From an uncultured Devosia sp. (lineage in GTDB: Bacteria > Pseudomonadota > Alphaproteobacteria > Rhizobiales > Devosiaceae): a stretch of DNA of 7,055 bases. This document shows, piece by piece, positions 1 through 6,649 of the stretch (position 1 is the first letter of the stretch; each line of letters opens with the position of its first letter). The notes under the pieces were generated by a model. It did no database searches. It had not been told where the DNA came from and saw only the letters and a list, made by a program, of their open reading frames with translations. The translations under genes were made by a program, and so were the position numbers. The DNA lies in assembly GCA_913775215.1 (NCBI GenBank), contig CAJYKO010000415.1:1-7055 (forward strand), written 5' to 3'.

Positions 1-2391
1 CTTTAGGTTCGCGCCTTTGCCGACATAGTTGACCTGCGCCGGAATGACCAAACCTTCCGACTTCGGCGCCACCGCAAAACCCCAGTCCCGTTCCTCCGAG
101 TCCCGCTGCGGCAGGCCCGACACAAAGCTTTGGAGTGAAGACTTCGCGTTACCAAGCAGGCTGCCATCCGCCGTCAGATTGACCACCATGCGGCCACGGT
201 TGAAGAGCGTATCGCGGATCTGCCGGAACCGCGCTTCGACGCCGGACCAATCACTGTCGATCTGCTTGACGAGATCGCGCAGGAACTGGAGATAGCTGAC
301 GCCACCCAATTGCTCGGCCACCCAGCTTGCTTCGGTCAGTCCCGCCTTGAGCCGCGTATCGACGATGGAATTGCCAGCCGGGATCATGCGCGCCTCAAAG
401 CCCGCCTTTTCTTCGAGCGCCATCTGGCGGATACGCTCGCGATTGTCGAGCCGCGCATCGAGCAGCACATCGCTCATGATCTCGAGCATGTCGCCGAACT
501 TGCCGGGCACCGACTTGCCCGACAGGAAGAACCAGGCCGCCGTGCCGCTATCATCGAGCTTGGTCGCAAGGCTCCGATGCTGGGCAATGCCGCCCGTCGT
601 ACGCCCGATGCGCTGCGTCAGGCTGACGAAATCTTCCTTGCTCGTGCCCGTCTGCAACAATGCCCGGCCAAAGAGCGGCAAGTAGGGCAGGAGATCGGCG
701 CCCAGGACCTTCAGATCGAAACCAAGATCGAGATACAAAATCCCAAGGGTCGGGAGATCGTGGTGCAGGAACCGCGCTCCGGCCAAATCGCCCTCGTCGG
801 TTGGCACCGTCCGTATTTCGCGATCAAGATCGCCCAGTGTCAGCGTCGGAATTTTCGCCAGATCTTCCGGACGATCGACTTCCTCCTGCAGAGCCTTCAG
901 CCGCTCGGTGCGCTCCTGCGTTGCCTTGATCGCTGCAGCGTCCATGCCTGCGCGGACCGCGGCGAGCTTGTCCTCTTCAGCCTTCGCGTCGCGCGCGCCC
1001 TTTTCCGGGTCGGCCTCGATTGTCGAGGTCACGCGATGCGGATTGTCGAGGAACAGCCGGCGGATTTCGCGTTCGAAATGCCCCTGCCCGGCCTTCTGTT
1101 TCAGATCTTCAAGAGCGCCCTCGAAAGTCAGCGGCGCCAGCGGATCGCCACCATGGAGCCAGGCGCCGAGCGCCGTAAACATATAGCTCATGCCACGCGG
1201 CTGGCCGCCGGTATTCTGTTCGCGCAGGTGAAACTCGAACGTATTGAGCGCCGCTTCCCGCTGCTCCTCTGAAAAGCCGGTCTCAGCCAATTCGGCCAGC
1301 GTATCGAGAATAAGCTTCTCGACCTTTTCTGCATCTGCCGGATCGATCCCCTTGAGCCCGAAGCCAGCCATGGGCTGCCTCAGCCAGGTGGAAATCCCCC
1401 CGCCCAGCATGCTCTCGCCAATCCCGCTTTCCGTCAGCGTCTTGCGCAGCGGCGCGGCCGAATTCCCGGCCAGCAGATAGCTCAAAACCCCATGGCTCAG
1501 CGTTTCCGCGCGGCCTTCGGGCGGGTCGAGCATCCAATTGACGCTGACCATGCCGTCCCGGCGCTTTTCCGCATCAACCGTGCCGGCATAGGTGCCGCTC
1601 ACCTGCCGCGGTGCATTCCAGCGCGGCTGCAGCTTGACCTCGGCATCGACGGGCGCGGCGTCGAACTGGCTAAAGACTTCGTCGAGAATGGCTAGGCGCT
1701 TGTCCGGCGCATCGTCGCCGGCAAACACCACGCGGGCATTTGAGGGATGATAGAATTTCTGGTGGAAGCGCTTGAACTGCTCATAGGTCAGCGCCGGAAT
1801 ATCCTTAGGGTCGCCGCCCGAAGATTTGCCATAGGTCGTATCGGGATAAAGCGCGCGCTGCGTCTGGTCGTGCATCACCGAATCCGGCGAGGAAAAGACG
1901 CCCTTCATTTCGTTGAAGACGACGCCTTTATAAACGAGCGGCGCATCCGCGCTTTCGAGCTCGTAATGCCAGCCTTCCTGCTCGAACGTGTCTTCGGTCA
2001 AAAGCGGAAAGAAAACCGCATCAAGATACACATCGACGAGATTATAGAAGTCTTTAAGGTTGGCGCTCGCCACCGGATAGGCTGTCTTGTCCGGAAAGGT
2101 CATGGCGTTGAGGAAGGTGTGCATCGACCCCTTCAACAATTCCACGAAGGGCTTTTTGACCGGATAATTTCGCGACCCGCAGAGCACAGAATGCTCGAGG
2201 ATATGCGCGATGCCGGTCGAATCCTCAGGCGGCGTCTTCAGCGTGACGCCGAAAACCTTATTCTCATCGTCATTGATAAGGCTCAGCACCTCCGCCCCGG
2301 TCTTCTTGTGCCGAAACAGCTGCGCCTTGGAATTGATCTCGGCGATCTGTTCGTCGCGCACCAGTTCGAAAGCGGGATGGGAAGAAGCCAT
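1..2391 (-). CDS. M16C zinc metallopeptidase (PreP/falcilysin-like insulinase family), N-terminal 797 residues, truncated by left window edge
   Basis: Reading minus from an ATG at 2391, the frame stays open without a stop to base 1. The inverted zinc motif HILEH is at residues 63-67 (H63, E66, H67). The distal zinc glutamate fits E161 in FNEMKG. The segment GGQPRGMSYMF near residue 391 and the following LHGGDP match the PreP type. A charged helical stretch at about 460-510 (KAEEDKLAAV...) fits the hinge between the two halves, followed by the M16C-associated region. The family runs to about 970 residues, so roughly 170 are missing, including the conserved Arg/Tyr of the C-terminal half. No signal peptide is visible, so it is probably cytoplasmic. 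In the family, these enzymes close as a clamshell and degrade unstructured peptides; eukaryotic relatives clear targeting peptides in organelles. GAGAG (2399-2403) lies 7 bases before the start. The gene is divergent from the exported-protein gene. The family call is firm; the substrate is unknown. Confidence 0.93.
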   Translation of the reverse strand, partial: MASSHPAFELVRDEQIAEINSKAQLFRHKKTGAEVLSLINDDENKVFGVTLKTPPEDSTGIAHILEHSVLCGSRNYPVKKPFVELLKGSMHTFLNAMTFPDKTAYPVASANLKDFYNLVDVYLDAVFFPLLTEDTFEQEGWHYELESADAPLVYKGVVFNEMKGVFSSPDSVMHDQTQRALYPDTTYGKSSGGDPKDIPALTYEQFKRFHQKFYHPSNARVVFAGDDAPDKRLAILDEVFSQFDAAPVDAEVKLQPRWNAPRQVSGTYAGTVDAEKRRDGMVSVNWMLDPPEGRAETLSHGVLSYLLAGNSAAPLRKTLTESGIGESMLGGGISTWLRQPMAGFGLKGIDPADAEKVEKLILDTLAELAETGFSEEQREAALNTFEFHLREQNTGGQPRGMSYMFTALGAWLHGGDPLAPLTFEGALEDLKQKAGQGHFEREIRRLFLDNPHRVTSTIEADPEKGARDAKAEEDKLAAVRAGMDAAAIKATQERTERLKALQEEVDRPEDLAKIPTLTLGDLDREIRTVPTDEGDLAGARFLHHDLPTLGILYLDLGFDLKVLGADLLPYLPLFGRALLQTGTSKEDFVSLTQRIGRTTGGIAQHRSLATKLDDSGTAAWFFLSGKSVPGKFGDMLEIMSDVLLDARLDNRERIRQMALEEKAGFEARMIPAGNSIVDTRLKAGLTEASWVAEQLGGVSYLQFLRDLVKQIDSDWSGVEARFRQIRDTLFNRGRMVVNLTADGSLLGNAKSSLQSFVSGLPQRDSEERDWGFAVAPKSEGLVIPAQVNYVGKGANLK

Positions 2392-2404
2392 GAGAGAACT
2401 CTCA
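2391..2404 (-). promoter_or_regulatory. Palindrome over the Shine-Dalgarno and start of the M16C peptidase gene
   Basis: TGAGAGAACTCTCA is a 6-bp perfect inverted repeat around two central bases. On the minus strand its left arm contains the GAGAG Shine-Dalgarno element and its right arm runs into the ATG. As RNA it could fold as five pairs closing a four-base loop, which would hide the ribosome binding site. As DNA it could be an operator half. Chance occurrence is possible for an element this short. Confidence 0.35.
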
Positions 2405-2494
2405 ATTTCTTGTTGTTGCCGCATAACCTAGTTAGCCGTTTGCTGTTTCGCTACCCCGGTCGCAAGGCCGTGAGACATCTTTGGAGGATGAGCG

Positions 2495-3001
2495 ATGAAA
2501 GTTTTTGCAGCTCTGGCAGTGGCACTCACCGGAATGTCGATGACATCTGCGATGGCAGCGGAAAGCCCTGCCTACCAAGACGACCGATCAAGCGCGACCG
2601 CGCTGATCCAGTCGCTCTATAATGCGATCGACAGGAAAGAATATCTCCGCGCCTGGTCCTACTATGCAGCCAACACCGTGGCCTCGGCCGGGGATGACGC
2701 TGCCAAGGCCGATTACGAGACCTTCAAGAAGGGGTATGAAAATACCGATTTCGTCACCCTGCTCACGGGCGACGAAACCCAGGAAGGCGCCGCGGGCAGC
2801 ACCTATTACAAGCTCCCGGTCGCCATCGATGCAGTCGACAGCGCCGGCAAGCACAGCCAGTTCACCGGTTGCTACACCGTCCGCCTCGCCCAACCCTCCG
2901 TCCAAGACACGCCACCCTTCCAGCCCCTCCACATCGAAAGCGGCGAGCTGAAACCTGCAAGTGGCGAGTTGGAAGCGATCTTGCCCAAGACCTGCGAATG
3001 A
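2495..3001 (+). CDS. Small exported protein of unknown function (168 aa, signal peptide, possibly NTF2-like)
   Basis: I do not recognise a named family. The ATG at 2495 is preceded by GGAGG (2483-2487) at a 7-base spacing, which fixes the start. Residues 1-21 form a Sec signal peptide: K2, a hydrophobic core AALAVALTG, and an AMA|AE cleavage site after A21. The mature protein is about 147 residues, acidic, with no membrane segment. The opening helix (about 33-60, TALIQSLYNAIDRKEYLRAW) resembles the start of NTF2/SnoaL-like folds, followed by sheet-rich sequence. Two cysteines remain after cleavage, C126 (FTGCYTVR) and C167 near the end; they could form a periplasmic disulfide. The gene is divergent from the peptidase and convergent with the aldo/keto reductase, so it is probably monocistronic. 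It is likely periplasmic. The coding call is secure; the fold is a guess from local pattern only. Confidence 0.85.
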   Translation: MKVFAALAVALTGMSMTSAMAAESPAYQDDRSSATALIQSLYNAIDRKEYLRAWSYYAANTVASAGDDAAKADYETFKKGYENTDFVTLLTGDETQEGAAGSTYYKLPVAIDAVDSAGKHSQFTGCYTVRLAQPSVQDTPPFQPLHIESGELKPASGELEAILPKTCE

Positions 3002-3013
3002 GCAGTTCGGAAA

Positions 3014-3035
3014 CGGCGGGGATCACACCCCGCCG
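3014..3035. terminator. GC-rich hairpin between convergent genes, probable (bi)directional terminator
   Basis: CGGCGGGG (3014-3021) pairs perfectly with CCCCGCCG (3028-3035) around a 6-base loop, giving an 8-bp stem, 13 bases past the stop of the exported-protein gene. On the minus strand the stem is followed by TTT only; on the plus strand there is no T-run. It is therefore not a canonical intrinsic terminator in either direction. The stop codon of the aldo/keto reductase (3023-3025) lies within the loop. Confidence 0.5.
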
Positions 3036-3997
3036 CGGATTTCCGGCTTTACGGTCTTTTCGTACCAATCGCCGAGCTGGTTCATCAGCGCGGGGAAAAG
3101 GCTCTTTCGCTCGGAGGCCGCGACATTGTCCGCAATCTGCGCCGGCTTCGAAACGCCCGCGATGATCGTCGACACCTGCGGGTGATCGAGAATCCAGCGC
3201 AGCGCGAACTGGCTCATCGGCACCCCTTCGGGCGCAAGGCCCTTCAGCTCCTGCACCAGTTCGATGCCACGCTCGAACTTGATGCCCGAGAAAGTTTCGC
3301 CGACCGAAAAGGCTTCGCCATCGCGATTATAGCTGCGGTGATCGGTGGAATCGAACGTGGTGTTCTTGTCGAACTTGCCGCTCAAGAGGCCGCTCGCCAG
3401 CGGCAGGCGAACGATAATGCCGACATTCTTTTCTGCCGCCAGCGGCAGAAGCTTTTCGGCGGCATCCTGACGGAAGAGATTGAAGATGATCTGCAGCGTC
3501 GCGCAGCCCGGCTGCTCAAGGCAGATCAAACCTTCTTCGATGGTCTCGACGCTTGCGCCCCAGTGGCGCACGAGGCCCTCGGCCTTGAATTCGTCCATCC
3601 ATGCAAAGATTTCGCCATCCTGCAAGACGCTGGTCGGCACACAGTGAAGTTGGGCAAGGTCAAGGCTCGATACGCCGAGGCGCTCGGCCGAGCCGACTAG
3701 GCTCTCGCGCATCTTGTCCTTGGAATACTTGTTCGGGAAAAGCGATCCGGACCGCCCGAGCTTGGTCGCGACATGCACGCCCGGCGCCTTGGCGTGAGCG
3801 CCGATACGGCGCTCCGACTGCCCGCCACCATAAACGTCGGCCGTGTCCCAGAAATTGATCCCGGCTTCGTTGGCGGCGTCCAGAATTTCACCAGCGGCTT
3901 CATCGCCCACGGGACCAAAGTCGCCGCCCAATTGCCAGCAGCCGAGGCCGATTTCGCTGACTTCGTAACCCGTCTTGCCCAAAACCCGCGTTCTCAT
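3023..3997 (-). CDS. Aldo/keto reductase (AKR superfamily oxidoreductase)
   Basis: This is a 324-residue NAD(P)H-dependent oxidoreductase with a (beta/alpha)8 barrel, which reduces aldehydes or ketones or runs the reverse reaction. The catalytic tetrad is intact: D51 and Y56 in FWDTADVYGGG, K79 in VATKLGR, and H118 in LAQLHCVP. The N-terminal hairpin MRTRVLGKTGYEVSEIGLG is typical, as is the C-terminal cofactor-side segment STIIAGVSKPAQIADN. Length is normal for the family and there is no signal peptide, so it acts in the cytoplasm. The ATG at 3997 is chosen because GGGGAG lies 7 bases upstream; an in-frame TTG five codons earlier (4012) would place that element inside the coding region. It lies 135 bases downstream of the GntR regulator on the same strand, so co-transcription or control by it is plausible. 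The substrate cannot be read from sequence. Confidence 0.93.
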   Translation of the reverse strand: MRTRVLGKTGYEVSEIGLGCWQLGGDFGPVGDEAAGEILDAANEAGINFWDTADVYGGGQSERRIGAHAKAPGVHVATKLGRSGSLFPNKYSKDKMRESLVGSAERLGVSSLDLAQLHCVPTSVLQDGEIFAWMDEFKAEGLVRHWGASVETIEEGLICLEQPGCATLQIIFNLFRQDAAEKLLPLAAEKNVGIIVRLPLASGLLSGKFDKNTTFDSTDHRSYNRDGEAFSVGETFSGIKFERGIELVQELKGLAPEGVPMSQFALRWILDHPQVSTIIAGVSKPAQIADNVAASERKSLFPALMNQLGDWYEKTVKPEIRGGV

Positions 3998-4132
3998 ACC
4001 GCTGCTCCCCAAAAGTCTGTCGCGCCAAAGCGCAGAAAATGCCTCGCGCCCCGCTTAGCACCTTTCGGCGTCAAAAGGCTCGAAAAGAGAGCATTGAATA
4101 AGAACGGGCGCCAAGTACCTGTTGATCCGGCC
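3998..4132. other. Intergenic gap between GntR regulator and aldo/keto reductase
   Basis: This 135-base gap holds the reductase ribosome binding site (GGGGAG on minus, just left of 4011) and a weak CCTTT/AAAGG inverted repeat (4061-4065 and 4074-4078) with an 8-base loop. The repeat is not followed by a T-run on minus, so it is not a credible terminator. I see no convincing -35/-10 pair, which leaves read-through from the GntR gene possible. Confidence 0.4.
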
Positions 4133-4807
4133 CTATTCGAAAAAGTCCGGAAAATCGCTGATCGTCTGATTGAGCAGCAGTTCGGCTCGCGCCAGGTGCG
4201 CCCGCATCGCGCGTTCCGCCGCTGCCGGATCGGCCTTGGCCACGGCCTGAGCGATGTCCTTATGCTCGGCAATCGCCCGCTGCGTCGAGGACACGCCAAG
4301 CGTCAGATAGCGCACGCGATCAAGCTGCATCTTGTGATCGTCGATGAGCTGCCAGGCATATTCGACGCCCGCCAGCCGCGCGAGCGTGCGGTGAAAGAGT
4401 TCGTCGAGCGTGTGAAAGCGCCTGGAATCATTGGCCGCCGACGCCGCCTCCTGGTCTGCAATCAGCGTCGTGAGCACTTCAGCGGCGTTATCCGTCGGCT
4501 GCCCCGCCACCCTGCGAATGATCTCGACCTCAATGCTTTCGCGGATAAAGCGCGATTGGCGCACGCCATCGGGCGAAATCTTCTTCACCACCGTCGCCCG
4601 CTTGGGCCGGATCAGCAGCAGGCCCTGTTGCGCCAGCCGAATAAAGGCCTCGCGCACCGGCTGCCGCGACACACCATAGCGCGCCGCAATATCGCTTTCC
4701 GAAATCACGTCGCCAGGCTTGAGCGACATGGTGATGATGTCGTCGCGCAGAGCATCGACGACGCGCATGGCGATGGTTTCCTGAGTGTGCTCCAACAAAG
4801 CTGCCAT
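4133..4807 (-). CDS. GntR-family transcriptional regulator, FadR subfamily with FCD ligand-binding domain
   Basis: This 224-residue DNA-binding regulator has a winged helix-turn-helix at about residues 10-77; the core pattern SESDIAARYGVSRQPVREAF and LIRPKRATVV are standard for GntR. An all-helical FCD domain follows at about 85-215. The four residues that usually bind a metal in FCD domains are present: D135 and H139 (LDELFH), H182 (AEHKD) and H204 (RAHLA). It is therefore likely a metal-containing sensor of a small carboxylic acid, as in other FCD proteins; the actual ligand is unknown. The ATG at 4807 has a purine-rich AAGGA about 11 bases upstream, a weak site. It sits between the LysR gene (127-base gap) and the aldo/keto reductase, all on the minus strand. 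The reductase is its most obvious candidate target. Length is normal for the subfamily. Confidence 0.93.
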   Translation of the reverse strand: MAALLEHTQETIAMRVVDALRDDIITMSLKPGDVISESDIAARYGVSRQPVREAFIRLAQQGLLLIRPKRATVVKKISPDGVRQSRFIRESIEVEIIRRVAGQPTDNAAEVLTTLIADQEAASAANDSRRFHTLDELFHRTLARLAGVEYAWQLIDDHKMQLDRVRYLTLGVSSTQRAIAEHKDIAQAVAKADPAAAERAMRAHLARAELLLNQTISDFPDFFE

Positions 4808-4934
4808 GGCTCAACTTTTCCTTCTTTTTCGACCATGGGCCGTAAAGCAGCCATTGGCTCCATGTCCGCGTCGCCGTCCACAGTTTTTTGGAGCCCGACA
4901 GCTTCCATACAAGGCGGGCAATTCTCGACGCTTG
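4808..4934 (-). promoter_or_regulatory. Leader/intergenic region upstream of the GntR gene with inverted repeats
   Basis: A 127-base gap lies between the LysR stop and the GntR start. GGCTCCA (4856-4862) and TGGAGCC (4889-4895) form a 7-bp inverted repeat with a 26-base spacer, next to a run of six T on the plus strand (4884-4889). On minus, CTTGTATGGAAG (4902-4913) partly resembles the TTGTATACAA-type operators of GntR/FCD regulators, but only one half matches well. I find no firm promoter. Autoregulation here is inference. Confidence 0.3.
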
Positions 4935-5843
4935 TCAATTCGGTGGTGGATCATTCCAATGGCCGAGGCCTTCGGCCAAAGCGTCGAACACGACGCGGAT
5001 GCGACGCGAAGTGCGCAATTCCCTGTGCGTTGCGAGCCAAGTCGGCACCGGCACGCCGGCAAAGTCGGGCCAGGCATCGACGACGCCGGGGGTCATGCGG
5101 GCGACCGTTTCCATCATGACCCCGAGCCCCAGTCCGCGACGCACCCAATGCCATGCTACGATGCCGCTATTGGTCATCAGCGGGAAATTCGCCTCAGAAA
5201 CGTTGATACCGTGTCGCCGCAACTCGGCCATCAGCACCGGAATGCTTTCGCTGAAACCGATGAACTCGGCTGTGCTTAAGGTTTCTGCACCGACTGGCTG
5301 GGCAAGTCCCGTCACAGACCTCTCGGCTCCGTAAATTCGCGCCATCGCATCGGGAAGGCGCCGCGCGATCACCTCCGGCTCGCTGGGCGGCACGTGGCGG
5401 ATGGCGATATCGGCCCGCCGGCGAATGAGATCTTCTACCTCGTTAGAGGCCAGAACATCGATGACGAGCCCTGGCGCCACCCGCCGAAGCTTCTCAAGCA
5501 CGGGCGGCAGGACGAACTGCGCATAAACGTCGCTCGTCGTGATCCGCACCAGCCCTTCCACAGCCTGCGATTGTCGGGACGCTACCAACGCCACTGCGGC
5601 CGACGCTTCGCCCATGCGCTGCAATGGACCGATCAGTTCCCGCCCAGCCTGCGTCAGGATCAGGTTGCGCCCCGCCCGCTCGAACAGCGTAACACCAAGC
5701 GACTTTTCAAGCGCGGCGACCTGCCGCCCAAGCGTGGGCTGGGTTAGGCCAAGTTTACGCGCTGCTGCCGAAAGCGAGCCGGCCTCGACCGTCGCGAGCA
5801 GGGCACGCATCTGGTTCCAATCGATATCGGCGCGATAATCCAT
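4935..5843 (-). CDS. LysR-type transcriptional regulator
   Basis: This 302-residue LTTR has an N-terminal winged helix-turn-helix at about residues 9-68: WNQMRALLATVEAGSLSAA, then LGLTQPTLGRQVAALEKSLG and LFERAGRNLILTQAG, the classic signature. A linker helix follows to about 92, then the periplasmic-binding-like effector domain from about 97 (LVRITTSDVYAQFVLPPVL) to the end. The ATG at 5843 puts the HTH at the usual distance from the N-terminus. An in-frame GTG at 5891 would add 16 residues that do not look like LTTR sequence. No Shine-Dalgarno is visible before the ATG, and a promoter-like pair ends about 7 bases upstream, so the mRNA may be leaderless. The gene is divergent from the methyltransferase, its most likely target along with itself. 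The effector is unknown. Confidence 0.94.
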   Translation of the reverse strand: MDYRADIDWNQMRALLATVEAGSLSAAARKLGLTQPTLGRQVAALEKSLGVTLFERAGRNLILTQAGRELIGPLQRMGEASAAVALVASRQSQAVEGLVRITTSDVYAQFVLPPVLEKLRRVAPGLVIDVLASNEVEDLIRRRADIAIRHVPPSEPEVIARRLPDAMARIYGAERSVTGLAQPVGAETLSTAEFIGFSESIPVLMAELRRHGINVSEANFPLMTNSGIVAWHWVRRGLGLGVMMETVARMTPGVVDAWPDFAGVPVPTWLATHRELRTSRRIRVVFDALAEGLGHWNDPPPN

Positions 5844-5850
5844 GCGTTTA

Positions 5851-5878
5851 TGTATAACGATAGTGCCAAATTCTGCAA
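5851..5878 (-). promoter_or_regulatory. Candidate promoter of the LysR gene (possible leaderless transcript)
   Basis: On minus, TTGCAG (5878-5873) and TATACA (5856-5851) are separated by 16 bases, each matching 4 of 6 sigma-70 consensus positions. Only 7 bases separate the -10 from the ATG at 5843, so transcription would begin at or next to the start codon. This agrees with the missing Shine-Dalgarno. Confidence 0.4.
5864..5877. promoter_or_regulatory. Candidate LysR operator dyad in the divergent promoter region
   Basis: TGCCAAATTCTGCA reads as TGC-N2-AATT-N2-GCA, an imperfect palindrome, in the 86 bases between the divergent LysR and methyltransferase genes. It overlaps the spacer and -35 of the LysR promoter candidate and lies just upstream of the methyltransferase one. 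LTTRs commonly bind dyads of this kind, but it does not match the strict T-N11-A form, so the call is tentative. Confidence 0.3.
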
Positions 5879-5879
5879 T

Positions 5880-5907
5880 TTTGTTTGTCACTTCGCCAGG
5901 CTAGGAT
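5880..5907 (+). promoter_or_regulatory. Weak candidate promoter of the methyltransferase gene
   Basis: TAGGAT (5902-5907) could serve as -10, with a poor -35 (TTTGTT, 5880-5885) at 16-base spacing. A start near 5914 would leave a leader of about 16 bases that contains the AAGGAG element (5917-5922). A weak -35 is what one expects of an activator-dependent promoter, but no more can be said. Confidence 0.3.
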
Positions 5908-5929
5908 TCTTGCGTCAAGGAGCAAAATC

Positions 5930-6568
5930 ATGCCCGCATCAGCAGCCTTCTGGGATCGAACTGCCGAACGCTATGCGGCCTCACCCATTGCGGATGAGGC
6001 TGCCTATCAAACCAAGGTCGCCGCCACGCAGCGCTTGCTCCGCCCCGAAATGGATCTGTTCGAATTCGGTTGCGGGACAGGCTCGACGGCATTGCTCCAC
6101 GCCCCCCGTGTGCGCCATATCCGCGCCGTGGACTTTTCCGCACGCATGATCGAGATCGCCGAGAACAAGGCGCGCGCTGCGGGTATTACCAATGTCAGCT
6201 TCGAACAGGGCGCCATTGAAACCGTGGATCTGAAGCCTCGGAGCCTCGACATGGTGCTCGCCCTCTCCGTATTGCATCTCTTGCCCAACAAGGGCGCGGC
6301 GATCGCCAAGGTTTTTGCTGCGCTCAAACCCGGCGGCTATTTTGTTTCGAGCACGGCCTGCATTCGCGAGATGGTTCCGGCTCTTGCTCTTCTCGCCCCG
6401 GTGGCCAACCGGCTCAATCTGAGTTTTTTGCCCTATCTCGATGCGATGAATTCACGCCAGTTGCTTGCTGCCATCACTCAACCCGGCTTTGTCGTGGAGC
6501 ATCAGTGGCAGCCGACGAGGAAGGCCGCGCTCTTCGTCATCGCCCGCAAGCCGGTCGCCTTGGTATAA
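5930..6568 (+). CDS. Class I SAM-dependent methyltransferase (Methyltransf_11/25-like)
   Basis: This 212-residue enzyme transfers a methyl group from S-adenosylmethionine to an unidentified small-molecule acceptor. The Rossmann-type SAM site is clear: motif I FEFGCGTG at residues 44-51, the acidic residue D68 that binds the ribose (IRAVDFS), LDMVLALSVLHLL at 106-118 (motif IV region), and the LKPGG turn at 132-136. The start FWDRTAERYAASPI is typical of the family. The ATG at 5930 is chosen because AAGGAG (5917-5922) sits 7 bases upstream; an in-frame upstream extension to 5885 would overlap that element. A hydrophobic segment at about 149-170 may line the acceptor pocket rather than span a membrane. 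The gene is divergent from the LysR regulator and probably under its control. Ubiquinone or phospholipid methylation cannot be assigned from this sequence alone. Confidence 0.92.
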   Translation: MPASAAFWDRTAERYAASPIADEAAYQTKVAATQRLLRPEMDLFEFGCGTGSTALLHAPRVRHIRAVDFSARMIEIAENKARAAGITNVSFEQGAIETVDLKPRSLDMVLALSVLHLLPNKGAAIAKVFAALKPGGYFVSSTACIREMVPALALLAPVANRLNLSFLPYLDAMNSRQLLAAITQPGFVVEHQWQPTRKAALFVIARKPVALV

Positions 6569-6592
6569 CCAACTGTGAATTGAACAGCCGCT

Positions 6593-6622
6593 TTGCCGAA
6601 TCGGCGGCGCGACGTGCTAAAG
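6593..6622 (+). promoter_or_regulatory. Weak candidate promoter of the HerA-like ATPase gene
   Basis: TTGCCG (6593-6598) and CTAAAG (6617-6622) are 18 bases apart in the 81-base gap after the methyltransferase. The match to consensus is partial. A GCCGA/TCGGC palindrome with a one-base centre overlaps the -35 (6595-6605). No terminator for the methyltransferase is evident, so read-through is also possible. Confidence 0.3.
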
Positions 6623-6649
6623 TCTGCTTTCGCGTGTGCGGGAGTTGTG

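Noticed and set aside
310..1272. Open frame of 320 codons on the plus strand opposite the M16C peptidase
   Set aside because: It is in codon register antisense to a clear peptidase frame; its sequence is low-complexity Arg/Ala/Leu-rich without recognisable domains, as expected from G/C third-position bias. The same holds for 1747-2622.
3998..4012. TTG start for the aldo/keto reductase five codons upstream of the ATG
   Set aside because: The extension encodes GSSG-like residues from the Shine-Dalgarno GGGGAG itself; the ATG at 3997 has ideal spacing and the family's usual N-terminus.
4061..4078. CCTTT/AAAGG inverted repeat as terminator of the GntR gene
   Set aside because: The stem is only 5 bp, A/T-rich and not followed by a T-run on the minus strand.
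4705..4938. Possible small gene on the minus strand between LysR and GntR (77 codons)
   Set aside because: It overlaps the GntR start by about 100 bases in another frame, has no ribosome site, and its sequence shows no domain.
3773..5119. Open frame of 448 codons on the plus strand across the reductase, GntR and LysR genes
   Set aside because: It runs antisense across three well-supported genes and two intergenic gaps, has Arg/His-rich composition with no domain, and lacks a good ribosome site. It is an artefact of base composition.
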